From: Alteromonas sp. BL110
GTDB lineage: Bacteria; Pseudomonadota; Gammaproteobacteria; Enterobacterales; Alteromonadaceae
DNA length: 64,000 nt
Reading direction: 5' to 3'
NCBI RefSeq assembly: GCF_003443615.1
Contig: NZ_CP031967.1
Span: 124,001-188,000 of the forward strand
The translations under genes were made by a program, and so were the position numbers. Below, in pieces: positions 1 to 8,641 of this stretch; the first letter of the stretch is position 1; each line of letters begins with the position of its first letter. The notes beneath the pieces are model-generated. The model was given only the letters and a program-made list of their open reading frames with translations. It ran no database searches and was not told the origin of the DNA.

Positions 1-1446
1 ATAGCCAGTACCAAAATCATCAATAGAGATTTCTACGCCTAAATCCCGCTGTGCGCGAAGGTCTTCCAAAATAATATTGTCTGACTTAATTAGCACGTTT
101 TCAGTGAGCTCTAATCCAATATCTTTAGGCGATAAGTTGTAATCGGCCCGATAAGCAGTAAGGCATTCGAAATACGCGCTTTTTTCTAGTTCTTTGCCTG
201 ACACGTTTATATCGATACGAATTTCAATCCCCTTTTGCTTCCACGCCTGCGCCTGCTGGCATGCTTTTCTAAGCACCCAATTTCCTATATAGCCTATAAG
301 CTCACCGCGCTCAGCGATAGGTATAAAGACATCAGGAGGGACAGCTTTGGTTTTATCTTCGGGACACCATCTAAGTAGTGCTTCACATGAAGTAAACTCA
401 CCTGTTTTGCAATCGACCTGGGGCTGAAATACAAGCTTAAATTCATCATTGCGCAGCGATTCGCGTAAATTAACAGCAATATTTCTTTGCTCTCGAAGCC
501 GCTGACTTAAAGCGCTGGTAAAAAAGTGATACCTATTACGCCCTTCTGCCTTTGCTTGATACATAGCAGCGTCGGCATGCTTTAAAAGGTCGTCAATAAC
601 ATCACCATCACGGGGATACAAACTGATGCCAATGCTAGAGGTGATATGGACATTTTCAGTACTTAGCGCAAAACTTTCTTGAAAACAGTCGGACAACGTT
701 TTCGCGATTTCCTCACACTTACTTTCGCATGATACATTGTTAGCGAGGTACACAAACTCATCGCCGCCAAATCGGGCTAGCACGCCGTTAACGCTATCTA
801 TGCAGCCTGACAAGCGCTTAGCAACCGACTTTAGCAACTCGTCGCCCCACGTATGCCCAAGGGTATCATTCACCTCTTTAAACATATCTAGGTCGATAAA
901 GAACAGCCCAAAACCTGTGTTGGACGACCTTGCATCTTCAATAACAGAGGTTAAGCATTGTTCTAAAGCGCGCCGGTTGGGTAAATTTGTGAGTAAGTCA
1001 GTGCATGCCATTCGCTCCAGCTCTTGACGTATCTCGTGCTGCTCACTTAAGTCAATATCAACACAATACATCTCTGGCGAATCAGTGCCCTGCTTTAACA
1101 TAACGTGAGAAGAAAAAACGTGAATGGGCTGACCGCCCTTTTTCTTTAATACCAATTCATCAGAAGGTATAGGCTCATCAAACTCAATCCAGCGCTGATG
1201 AAGTTCGATAACATCATTTCGCATAAAGTTTGGGATAATGAGGTCTTCTAGCTTTTTACCCAGCGCTTCGACCTCGCTGTAGCCGTAGATATCTTCGCTT
1301 GATTTATTCCAGTAAATTACATTACGGTACTTGTCGTACCCCTGCACAGATACTTTTGGTAAGGCACTAATGAGCTCAAGGAACCGCCTCTCGGCAGCAC
1401 CATGCTGTCCAAACAACAAGGGCTCTTCGTATCTCTGCAAGCTCAT
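1..1446 (-). CDS. PAS-GGDEF-EAL c-di-GMP signalling protein (3' end outside window)
   Basis: A partial gene running off the left edge; 482 codons are visible from an ATG at 1444-1446. The N-terminal ~130 residues look like a PAS sensor domain. An intact GGDEF motif lies at residues 227-231 (diguanylate cyclase active site), and an EAL domain starts with EALLRW at residues 355-360. The visible part ends in DDFGTGY, a conserved EAL-domain segment. Intact GGDEF and EAL signatures mean it could both make and degrade cyclic di-GMP; which activity dominates cannot be read from sequence. No transmembrane segment is visible in the part present, so it is probably cytoplasmic. It stands alone, upstream (on the minus strand) of nothing co-directional in the window. 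Family assignment is secure; the specific signal sensed by the PAS domain is unknown. Confidence 0.93.
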   Translation of the reverse strand, partial: MSLQRYEEPLLFGQHGAAERRFLELISALPKVSVQGYDKYRNVIYWNKSSEDIYGYSEVEALGKKLEDLIIPNFMRNDVIELHQRWIEFDEPIPSDELVLKKKGGQPIHVFSSHVMLKQGTDSPEMYCVDIDLSEQHEIRQELERMACTDLLTNLPNRRALEQCLTSVIEDARSSNTGFGLFFIDLDMFKEVNDTLGHTWGDELLKSVAKRLSGCIDSVNGVLARFGGDEFVYLANNVSCESKCEEIAKTLSDCFQESFALSTENVHITSSIGISLYPRDGDVIDDLLKHADAAMYQAKAEGRNRYHFFTSALSQRLREQRNIAVNLRESLRNDEFKLVFQPQVDCKTGEFTSCEALLRWCPEDKTKAVPPDVFIPIAERGELIGYIGNWVLRKACQQAQAWKQKGIEIRIDINVSGKELEKSAYFECLTAYRADYNLSPKDIGLELTENVLIKSDNIILEDLRAQRDLGVEISIDDFGTGY

Positions 1447-1661
1447 CGTACTCCCGTAACTACTATTTAAGTACTCAGCGTTCAAAAAAAAATTGTTAGC
1501 ATTATCTCAGTGTAGTCTAAAAGCAGTAACTAGATGGTCTTATAAGACGTAATACCGAACACAGACGAATAAATGAATACTGTAATTGCAAATACACCAT
1601 ACCGCGCAAATAGCACGAATAGGATTCGATAAAGGTTGAAATCTTTTTGATGGAAAATAGA

Positions 1662-1738
<77 letters not shown>

Positions 1739-1898
1739 ATGTAGAACTGTGTTGCACCTTTGAGGTGGGCGAATGCCGGACAACGGCGCGTATAATACTT
1801 AGCATAGGCGCCACCTGCAAGAAAAACTTATTAAAAGAAGGTTCAAGTGACTAATTTGACAGCAATTAGCCGTTTACTTAACGAATAGCTGTTCCATT

Positions 1899-2975
1899 TT
1901 ATATCATGTTAAATGGAAGTGGCTTGATAGCGTCCACTAAGGTTCCGTCCTTTACAGCACGCATAAAGTATTCACCCAGCCTGTCGGTTTCCTTCAATAC
2001 CGTTTGCCAGTATTTAATGCGCGTGTCTGCATCGAGCACTTCAAAATCTTTTCTGTCTGGAATTTTGCTGTAAGGCAAGTTCGCTACGAAGGATGCTGAA
2101 GGTACTAACATCACCACATTATCGTAGCTTGAACTATGGGGTACCCTGCCCTTTAAACCTTTATCGAACCAGCCAGGTATCGGCTTATCATAAAAATGTG
2201 GATACAGCACTAAGCCGTCATCAGGTCCAAACGACAGGTCAAAGTGGTAGTCGATAATACCGCCGTCGCGATACATACCTACAGGTGCACCTTCAATTTC
2301 CGGAACGCCTTCAATCACAATAGGAATAGAACCCGATGCAAGTAGTGCTGTGTGTATATTTCCCTGTGTTAGATCATGGTATTTCGTAGGAAGCTGATAT
2401 GGGTCGTTAATGGAAAAGTCCGTATTCGGGGTAGAAAAAACATAGCGGGTGTATAAGCGCGACAAATTTTTGCGATTTACAGTGTTAGCCGCTGCGCTCA
2501 TGGCTAAGCCCGAAAGCTGCCTGAATTTACTTTCAAAACGGGTCGCCCCTAAACACTTCGCAACAATAAGATGGGCCTTGAAACGGGAGTTGGACAGCAC
2601 TTCTTGCTTGCCTGCCTCGTTTACCATTTCGGTCAACAAGTCTTCGGCTTTAGCTGTAATCTCTCGAGGCGTTGGCTTGTTACTGCTATAAGTAGTGGTT
2701 GAATATGATGAAGCTAAGCGGTTTATGGCAGCTAATGGGTCATTTTGAACAGCGCAAATTGCACGAAACGCTCCTGCAGATGAACCTATAACATGTATTT
2801 GATGCTCAACGTTGGCAAACCATTCGGGAAATAGCACGCGGTCTAAGCCCGCAAGTGAAAACCACTTAGGGCCGCCAGATGCCCCTAAAAAATACCTGAA
2901 CAACTCTGGTGTGAACCCGTTCTTCATTATGGTTTCACGTGCTTTTTTACCTGCGTATATGTCTAGGGGTGCCAC
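1899..2975 (-). CDS. Patatin-like phospholipase family protein
   Basis: 358 residues starting at a GTG preceded by a good AAGGA ribosome binding site. The patatin fold is marked by a glycine-rich oxyanion segment near residues 30-35 (GASGGP), the nucleophile elbow GSSAG at residues 64-68, and the DGG motif (YRDGGIIDYHF) holding the catalytic Asp of the Ser-Asp dyad. Patatins are acyl hydrolases acting on phospholipids or other lipids. The natural substrate here is unknown. No signal peptide is evident, so it is probably cytoplasmic or peripherally membrane bound. It is monocistronic, between tRNA-Val and a MarR regulator. Confidence 0.85.
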   Translation of the reverse strand: MAPLDIYAGKKARETIMKNGFTPELFRYFLGASGGPKWFSLAGLDRVLFPEWFANVEHQIHVIGSSAGAFRAICAVQNDPLAAINRLASSYSTTTYSSNKPTPREITAKAEDLLTEMVNEAGKQEVLSNSRFKAHLIVAKCLGATRFESKFRQLSGLAMSAAANTVNRKNLSRLYTRYVFSTPNTDFSINDPYQLPTKYHDLTQGNIHTALLASGSIPIVIEGVPEIEGAPVGMYRDGGIIDYHFDLSFGPDDGLVLYPHFYDKPIPGWFDKGLKGRVPHSSSYDNVVMLVPSASFVANLPYSKIPDRKDFEVLDADTRIKYWQTVLKETDRLGEYFMRAVKDGTLVDAIKPLPFNMI

Positions 2976-3195
2976 TCAATTTCCTTGCTAATTTTTTAAA
3001 TGAAGCTTTAGTACAAACAATGATTAATAGCGATTGTTGAATTTTTATAAGGTAACAAGGCATGGTGAATAAACGCCAAAGCTGTACCATTTGATTTGTT
3101 CAGAGGAATTTAACAGTTAAGGGGGTAAAAGTAACCTTTATGGCGAGAAGCACACGCCTGCTCAGACCAGAGCTACTAACGACTTCACCCGAATT

Positions 3196-3624
3196 TTAAG
3201 GCCTGAGCGCATCTATCACTTTTAGAAATATTTGGTACTCATCATCAGTGATATTTTCCAGTCGCTTATTCTGCCAGCAAACGATTTTAGGTAATAAAGC
3301 TCGGTAAATTGCCTTTCCTTCCATCGACAGTGAAATGAGGGTAGCGCGCTTGTCATCTTCACAGGAACGCTTATGGATAGCGTCTCGTTTCACCAGGCGC
3401 TCTAGCGCTCGTGATACTTGAACCTTATCAAGACGCGTTGCTGCAGCGAGTTCTTTTGCGGTTAGCGGCGATTTTGACGAACTATCTCCGGTCGCTCCTA
3501 ACGTAGCTAGAATACGCCACTCTGGCACGGTAAGCTTATACTCAGCATATTCGCTTGCCAGCGACTCGCTTAAATCACTTGCTAGCATGGCTACTTTATA
3601 GGCAAGCATATCTTCTAGCTTCAT
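3196..3624 (-). CDS. MarR family transcriptional regulator
   Basis: 142 residues with an AAGGAAA ribosome binding site before the ATG. The central winged helix-turn-helix (LTAKELAAATRLDKVQVSRALERL, residues ~52-75, then the charged wing) and the flanking dimerisation helices are typical of MarR. These proteins usually bind a palindrome in the adjacent intergenic region and release it on binding an aromatic ligand. The gene is divergent from hmgA across 220 bp, so control of the tyrosine/homogentisate genes is the natural guess, but that is inference from position. An alternative is self-regulation only. Confidence 0.88.
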   Translation of the reverse strand: MKLEDMLAYKVAMLASDLSESLASEYAEYKLTVPEWRILATLGATGDSSSKSPLTAKELAAATRLDKVQVSRALERLVKRDAIHKRSCEDDKRATLISLSMEGKAIYRALLPKIVCWQNKRLENITDDEYQIFLKVIDALRP

Positions 3625-3770
3625 GTGCTATTTCCTTTTATAAAAGTAGGCCTGTTAACGCCTATTACAATGAGTGTAAAGCTAGCGTACCGAAGCTTGC
3701 TTTACCTTTATCACGCCAATCACATACTGATTATTGATTTGCATTTCATTTACCTCTAGCCTAAAACATA

Positions 3771-3788
3771 TAGTTTCATTTGTAACTA
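3771..3788. promoter_or_regulatory. Candidate MarR operator (inverted repeat) upstream of hmgA
   Basis: An 18-bp inverted repeat with arms TAGTT and AACTA separated by 8 bp, lying 57 bp upstream of the hmgA start in the MarR-hmgA divergent region. Size and position suit a MarR-type operator, but five-base arms are short in AT-rich DNA, so this is a weak call. Confidence 0.3.
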
Positions 3789-3844
3789 CTTTATTATTGG
3801 TCAGTGAGCAGAGCCCACCACTGCTCCCGCCTACTGGAGGGTAT

Positions 3845-5140
3845 ATGGACAACTTGTCTTATTTGACGGGCTTTAACAACGAGCATGAAACTGAGTCGCT
3901 GCCAGGCGCACTTCCTAAAGGTCAGTTCAGTCCACAGAAAGTGAACTATAAGCTTTATGCTGAACAGTTTAGCAGCACCGCATTTACCGCTCCAAGGTCT
4001 GAGAACCGACGTAGCTGGACGTATCGCTTACGCCCATCTATCGCCATGGGTGACTTTGAAAAAATTGATAATGGTCTGGTAAGAACTGCGCCAGAGACTG
4101 ATGTGCATTGCCCACCTAATGTATTGAGGTGGAGCCCGGTGCCTCTCCCTGAACAAGACATAGACTTTGTAGATTCACTTATCACCATTGCCACTAATGG
4201 AGACGCTAAAGCACAGGTTGGTATGGGCATACATTGCTATAGTGCCAATGCAAATATGCACAACCGTGTTTTCTATTCTTCTGATGGTGAAATGCTTATT
4301 GTACCTCAGCTTGGCGACATGCTAATAACCACGGAATTCGGAAAGCTCACTTTGTCTGTGGGTGAAATTGCGGTTATTCCTCGTGGCGTTCGGTTTGCGG
4401 TTAACCCTACCAATGGGCCAATTCGTGGATACATATGCGAAAACTACGGTCACCCTTTTGTCTTACCTGAACGCGGCCCAGTTGGCGCAAATGGCTATGC
4501 TAACCAGAGAGATTTTTGTTACCCCACGGCCTGGTTTGAAGATAATGATACACCTCATACTATGGTCAACAAATTCTGCGGTAATCTGTTTGAAGCCAAA
4601 CTTGATCATTCCCCTTTTGATGTGGTGGCTTGGGTAGGTAATTCTGCACCTTATAAATACGATCTTTCTCGTTTCAACGTAATGAATACCGTGAGCTTTG
4701 ACCATCCGGACCCGTCTATTTTTACGGTTCTTACCTCACCATCTGAGCTAGAAGGCACAGCGAACGTAGACTTTGTTATTTTTCCGCCAAGATGGATGGT
4801 AGCGGAAAACACCTTTCGTCCACCGTATTACCACAGAAATATTATGAGTGAATTTATGGGGCTTATTGAAGGTACGTACGATGCAAAAGAACACGGCTTC
4901 GTACCTGGAGGTATGAGCCTTCACAATTGCATGACGCCTCACGGCCCTGAAGCTGAAGTTTTTGAAAAAGCGTCTAACGCTGACTTAACCCCCCAACGCT
5001 ACGAAAACACATTGGCGTTTATGTTTGAGTCTCGCTATGCCATTGCACCAACTGAATTTGCTTTAAATAATGACATTCGCCAGCAAGACTATTTGGCGTG
5101 CTGGAAAGGTCTTAAGAAATACTATGATGGTCAGAAGTAA
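3845..5140 (+). CDS. hmgA: Homogentisate 1,2-dioxygenase
   Basis: Ring-cleaving Fe(II) dioxygenase that converts homogentisate to maleylacetoacetate in tyrosine/phenylalanine breakdown. The reading frame is open further upstream to 3734, but the true start is taken as ATG 3845, directly after GGAGGG at 3836-3841. From there the protein begins MDNLSYLTGF and is 431 residues, the normal family size. The iron-ligand segment YYHRNIMSEFMG supplies a His and a Glu, and the later TPHGPE segment supplies the second His, as in known homogentisate dioxygenases. hpd follows on the same strand after 298 bp. Maleylacetoacetate isomerase and fumarylacetoacetase are not adjacent. Loss of this enzyme in other bacteria gives brown pyomelanin. 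Confidence 0.97.
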   Translation: MDNLSYLTGFNNEHETESLPGALPKGQFSPQKVNYKLYAEQFSSTAFTAPRSENRRSWTYRLRPSIAMGDFEKIDNGLVRTAPETDVHCPPNVLRWSPVPLPEQDIDFVDSLITIATNGDAKAQVGMGIHCYSANANMHNRVFYSSDGEMLIVPQLGDMLITTEFGKLTLSVGEIAVIPRGVRFAVNPTNGPIRGYICENYGHPFVLPERGPVGANGYANQRDFCYPTAWFEDNDTPHTMVNKFCGNLFEAKLDHSPFDVVAWVGNSAPYKYDLSRFNVMNTVSFDHPDPSIFTVLTSPSELEGTANVDFVIFPPRWMVAENTFRPPYYHRNIMSEFMGLIEGTYDAKEHGFVPGGMSLHNCMTPHGPEAEVFEKASNADLTPQRYENTLAFMFESRYAIAPTEFALNNDIRQQDYLACWKGLKKYYDGQK

Positions 5141-5263
5141 GCGCACTACTTCGCTTATGCTTGCTAGTATTAAAAGGTTTACTCGTTTTGCTAGCTGTAT
5201 TGTTTTCTGAACACAAGCATTAGCCAACATTGTTGTAGAATTTCCCGTACAATCAGATATCTA

Positions 5264-5281
5264 GGGCAAGTCAGCTTGCCC
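5264..5281 (+). other. Perfect hairpin between hmgA and hpd
   Basis: GGGCAAG and CTTGCCC form a 7-bp stem with a TCAG loop. There is no T-tract afterwards, so it is not a classical terminator. It may be an mRNA processing or stabilising element, or a chance palindrome. The rest of the 298-bp gap (5141-5438) shows nothing else I can name. Confidence 0.3.
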
Positions 5282-5438
5282 TTGCCTCGCGTTAAACACA
5301 TAGCTGAAAACTAAACGTTACAGTCTCGCTTTCCATCAGTACAACGCACATACGCCTGTCCTATTGCTTGTTTTTTCACTGCGACCTTACAATCAAGTAA
5401 CAATTATAAAACATGATTTACGTTGAGGATGTATCGCT

Positions 5439-6512
5439 ATGGCTGATTTATTTGAAAACCCTATTGGTTTGGATGGGTTTGAATTCCTAGAATTCACAGC
5501 GCCAGAAAAAGGCGTATTAGAGCCTATCTTTGAAGCGATGGGCTTTACGCTTGTTGCGCGCCACAAATCAAAAGACGTTGAGCTTTGGCGTCAGGGCGAC
5601 ATTAATTTGTTGAGTAATTACGAGAAAAACTGCCATGCGGGCTACTATGCTGAAGAGCACGGTCCTTCAGCGTGTGGTATGGCTTTTCGCGTTAAAGATT
5701 CCCAGCATGCTTATAAAGAGGTACTTTCTCGTGGTGCACAACCTATGGACACCCACACCGGCCCAATGGAATTGAAACTTCCTGCAATAAAAGGCATAGG
5801 TGGCGCTATGCTGTACATGATAGACCGTTATGAAGGCGAGAACACCATCTATGATATCGACTTCAACTGGATTGAAGGGGTAGACCGCCATCCTGAAGGA
5901 TGTGGATTCCATACCCTCGACCACCTTACCCATAATGTGTATCGCGGTCGCATGGATTTCTGGGCAGGATTCTACGAAAAACTATTTAACTTCAGGGAAA
6001 TTCGCTACTTCGATATTAAAGGCGAGTATACTGGCCTACTATCGAAAGCCATGACAGCGCCAGACGGTAAAATTCGTATACCGCTAAACGAAGAAGCGGT
6101 TGGCGGTGGCGGCCAAATTGAAGAATTCTTAATGAAGTATAACGGTGAAGGTATTCAACATATCGCTTTCGCTTGTGACGATTTGGTAGCGTGCTTAGAT
6201 AAGCTCAAAGCAAGGGGTATGAAGTTTATGACCCCTCCACCAAATACCTATTATGAAATGCTGGAAGAGCGACTGCCTGGGCACGGTGAAAACGTAGACG
6301 AACTTCAAAAGCGCGGTATTTTGCTTGATGGAACTACCGAAAATGGTGAACCGCGCTTGTTACTTCAGATTTTCTCTGAAACCGTATTTGGGCCGGTGTT
6401 CTTTGAATTTATTCAGCGCAAGCAGGATGAAGGTTTCGGAGAGGGTAACTTCAAGGCCCTGTTTGAATCTATTGAACGGGATCAAGTTAACCGTGGCGTA
6501 CTAAACAAGTAA
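5439..6512 (+). CDS. hpd: 4-hydroxyphenylpyruvate dioxygenase
   Basis: Converts 4-hydroxyphenylpyruvate to homogentisate, the step before HmgA. 357 residues with a GAGGAT ribosome binding site 8-9 nt before the ATG. Two vicinal-oxygen-chelate halves are present. Metal ligands can be placed at His162 (DHLTHNV), His241 (GIQHIAFA) and Glu323 (FFEFIQRK), the canonical 2-His-1-Glu triad. The C-terminal helix region [17 protein letters not shown] closes the active site in the family. Cytoplasmic. It forms a catabolic pair with hmgA and ends at a strong terminator (6581-6616), so the rest of the pathway must lie elsewhere. Confidence 0.97.
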   Translation: MADLFENPIGLDGFEFLEFTAPEKGVLEPIFEAMGFTLVARHKSKDVELWRQGDINLLSNYEKNCHAGYYAEEHGPSACGMAFRVKDSQHAYKEVLSRGAQPMDTHTGPMELKLPAIKGIGGAMLYMIDRYEGENTIYDIDFNWIEGVDRHPEGCGFHTLDHLTHNVYRGRMDFWAGFYEKLFNFREIRYFDIKGEYTGLLSKAMTAPDGKIRIPLNEEAVGGGGQIEEFLMKYNGEGIQHIAFACDDLVACLDKLKARGMKFMTPPPNTYYEMLEERLPGHGENVDELQKRGILLDGTTENGEPRLLLQIFSETVFGPVFFEFIQRKQDEGFGEGNFKALFESIERDQVNRGVLNK

Positions 6513-6580
6513 CTTAGTGCTTATTAAGCAAGCGAGCCCGTCGCTCTAGGCAAACAAAATTGTTTAGTCTGCTATCGAGA

Positions 6581-6616
6581 AAGGCAGCGAGTAGCGCTAC
6601 ACGCTGCCTTTTTTAT
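6581..6616 (+). terminator. Rho-independent terminator of hpd
   Basis: AAGGCAGCG (6581-6589) pairs with CGCTGCCTT (6602-6610) around a 12-nt loop and runs into a T-rich tract. It lies about 70 bp after the hpd stop codon. Confidence 0.9.
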
Positions 6617-6951
6617 TTTTCACTTTAAGTGCGATAAACGTGCAATATAACTGTTTTGCTATAGCTGCATCTTACTTTTGCTTTGCCTTGCCCCAAATAC
6701 TGACCCAAATCTTGTTCCCGCACTTTGGAGTAACCCCTCCACCTTGTTTCTGACTTTAGTACTTTCCAAAATATTTGTTAAATAAAAGATCGCTTTAACC
6801 TACTTACAGTTTCAAGCAACAGTTTTTACGTGGCAGATCCCTGGTTAGTCGTCGCTTATTAATGTTCTAAATTTTTTAAAAAAGTGACGCTTGTCAAGCT
6901 AAGAAATTGCAAAATCACCAAACATTTTTTATTTTAGTTGTAGACATGACC

Positions 6952-7087
6952 TGTGGAAAATGCTTGTTAATTAGAGAATGTTATCCACTGACCAATGTTT
7001 GTACAGTTTATTAATTTATTTATTATCAATTACTTACATTAAGACCCCAAACTACTCAACAAACTTATCCACAGATTAAGTGGATAA
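6952..7087. promoter_or_regulatory. DnaA-box cluster with IHF site (datA/DARS/origin-like region)
   Basis: Within the 645-bp gene-free stretch 6513-7157 there are four 9-mers matching or nearly matching the DnaA box. They are TTTTCCACA on the minus strand (6952-6960), TTATCCACT plus (6981-6989), the perfect TTATCCACA plus (7065-7073), and TTATCCACT minus (7079-7087). The last two face each other with a 5-bp gap. Between boxes 2 and 3 sits TATCAATTACTTA (7024-7036), a perfect match to the IHF consensus WATCAANNNNTTR, in a very AT-rich tract. Only two GATC sites fall in the region, so it is unlike a SeqA-regulated E. coli-type oriC, and the flanking genes are not origin genes. The boxes-around-IHF layout resembles E. 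coli datA. Function is inferred. Confidence 0.6.
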
Positions 7088-7157
7088 CACGTAGCACTTA
7101 ATCACAGTTAGTGGTTTAATGTGAATATCTTCGAAGTTATCTTTTTTCCGGTTTTTC

Positions 7158-7547
7158 ATGCCAAAACAAACGCTGCTAGTTAGAGAATCTTTGTTTACAA
7201 TTCATAGCCTGGATCCAGAAAGTGATATCCCAGCATCTGTACTCAACAGTCCACTATTTTTTCTAGGTAAAACAGAAGATGAGTTATCTATTGTTGTACC
7301 AGATTCTATCCATGTTCCCTCCCTCGATAGCGATGATGATTGGCGCGCCCTTGAGCTATTAGGGCCTTTACACTTGTCTATGGTAGGGATCATGGCACAA
7401 ATTGGTGAGGTATTAGCATCGGCTAAGGTCGCAATTTTCGTTGTCTCAACCTTTGATACTGATTTCTTTTTGGTGAAAGATAATAAACTCAAAGATGCTA
7501 TCAGCGCCCTTAAAAGCGCTGGCTATACCGTAAACCAGGAAACTTGA
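7158..7547 (+). CDS. ACT domain-containing protein
   Basis: 129 residues, recognised as a small ACT-domain protein. The C-terminal half (LHLSMVGIMAQIGEVLASA then IFVVSTFDTDFFLV) has the beta-alpha-beta pattern and the STFDTDF segment typical of amino-acid-binding ACT folds of this stand-alone type. No catalytic domain is attached, so it is probably a small-molecule sensor. No clear Shine-Dalgarno precedes the ATG. It is followed 4 bp later by the EIIA-like gene, implying co-transcription and coupling. It sits immediately downstream of the DnaA-box cluster, whose boxes could affect its promoter. The ligand is unknown. Confidence 0.75.
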   Translation: MPKQTLLVRESLFTIHSLDPESDIPASVLNSPLFFLGKTEDELSIVVPDSIHVPSLDSDDDWRALELLGPLHLSMVGIMAQIGEVLASAKVAIFVVSTFDTDFFLVKDNKLKDAISALKSAGYTVNQET

Positions 7548-7551
7548 AACC

Positions 7552-8052
7552 GTGAACGCTAAGCAATTACAGTACGCGCCAGACAGTTTTGCCAAGCAAT
7601 TTGCTACCTTAAGTCCGTTTTCAGGGAAGGTAGTATCGCTTTCGGATATTGATGACCCTTTTTACAAAAATGGGCTTATGGGGCCAGGCGCAGCAATAAG
7701 TTCTAATTCAAATACCGTAATTTCGCCCTTTGCTGGCAAAGTAATTAATATTTCGCCGTTAGATTACGCCATCGATATTCAGTCTAGCGCTGGTCTTAAA
7801 TGCAAAATTAAATACGGCGGTGATACAACACATCTGCTAGGCGCACAATTCGTCAGCTCATTAAAACGTGGCGAGCAAATTAAACCCAAACAGGTGCTTT
7901 TTACCGTAAATGCAGCCTGGCTGAAACAGCGTGGTGTAAGCAACACCTGTGCGTTAACTATACTTAATGCTCAGGCGCTCATCGGTGTACTGCGTACCCA
8001 CCAAAAATTCGTAGAAGCCGGTGAAGATACACTACTAACACTCTATTTATAA
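7552..8052 (+). CDS. EIIA-Glc-like protein lacking both active-site histidines
   Basis: 166 residues starting at GTG, 4 bp after the ACT gene. The sequence follows the EIIA-glucose (Crr) beta-sandwich: VISPFAGKVINI corresponds to the VAPVDGTI strand, then DYAIDIQSSAGLKCKIKYGGDTT, then a LLGAQF segment corresponding to LKGEGF. In Crr the two essential histidines lie in NHAFSI and VHFGIDT. Here they align with Tyr72 (DYAI) and Lys87 (IKYGGDT), so phosphotransfer by the normal chemistry should be impossible. It is likely a regulatory or scaffolding relative rather than a PTS component; no other PTS gene is in the window. Similarity in the fold is clear by eye, but exact alignment should be confirmed. 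Confidence 0.75.
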   Translation: MNAKQLQYAPDSFAKQFATLSPFSGKVVSLSDIDDPFYKNGLMGPGAAISSNSNTVISPFAGKVINISPLDYAIDIQSSAGLKCKIKYGGDTTHLLGAQFVSSLKRGEQIKPKQVLFTVNAAWLKQRGVSNTCALTILNAQALIGVLRTHQKFVEAGEDTLLTLYL

Positions 8053-8293
8053 CTTCATCATTAACCTGTACACAGTTTTTCACTTTTAAAAAACCATCGA
8101 GAGTAAGTTTAACAACGTACCAACTGCTTGTATGATGTAGCAAATAAGAAAACTCGACAGCTGAAATCCTGTTGGTGCTCAAGACGCGCTTAGCGTTTTT
8201 CTTTTTATGCACCGGTATCAAGACTAGACTTAATGGCACGCTTACCGCCGTGTCTTTATCGATAAACAACAATGTAGTACGGAATAAATCACC

Positions 8294-8641
8294 ATGAGCA
8301 CAATCCTTTATGGGATCCCAAACTGTGACACCATCAAAAAAGCAAAAAAATGGTTAGCAGATAACGATATCGCGTTCACCTTTCACGACTACCGCAAAGA
8401 CGGTATCGACAACGACTTTCTTGTACGCGCTGAATCTGAGCTTGGCTGGGAAGCGATGCTGAACAAACGTGGGACAACCTATCGTCAGCTAGAAGAGCAA
8501 GAGAAAGCGAGCTTAGATAAAGATAAAGCATTAGCCTTGCTAGAGCTTCACCCTGCTATGGTTAAACGCCCTATTCTTTATCACGACAATGCTTTTCACA
8601 TTGGGTTTAAGCCTGCACAGTATGAGGAAATATTTTGTTAA
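8294..8641 (+). CDS. ArsC family reductase (YffB/Spx-like)
   Basis: 115 residues with a thioredoxin-like fold. The N-terminus [19 protein letters not shown] has the single conserved Cys of the ArsC/YffB family at the start of helix 1. The C-terminal [11 protein letters not shown] contains the KRP segment shared by arsenate reductase and Spx relatives. The E. coli homologue YffB lies next to dapE, and that arrangement is conserved here. A glutathione-dependent thiol reductase role is suggested for the family; arsenate reduction is not assured. Its last 7 nt overlap the dapE start, so the two are translationally coupled. Confidence 0.88.
   Translation: MSTILYGIPNCDTIKKAKKWLADNDIAFTFHDYRKDGIDNDFLVRAESELGWEAMLNKRGTTYRQLEEQEKASLDKDKALALLELHPAMVKRPILYHDNAFHIGFKPAQYEEIFC

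Noticed and set aside
6513..7157. Calling this region the chromosomal oriC
   Set aside because: DnaA boxes and an IHF site are present, but flanking genes are not typical for an origin, there are only two GATC sites, and no repeated AT 13-mers are evident. A control site is the safer description.
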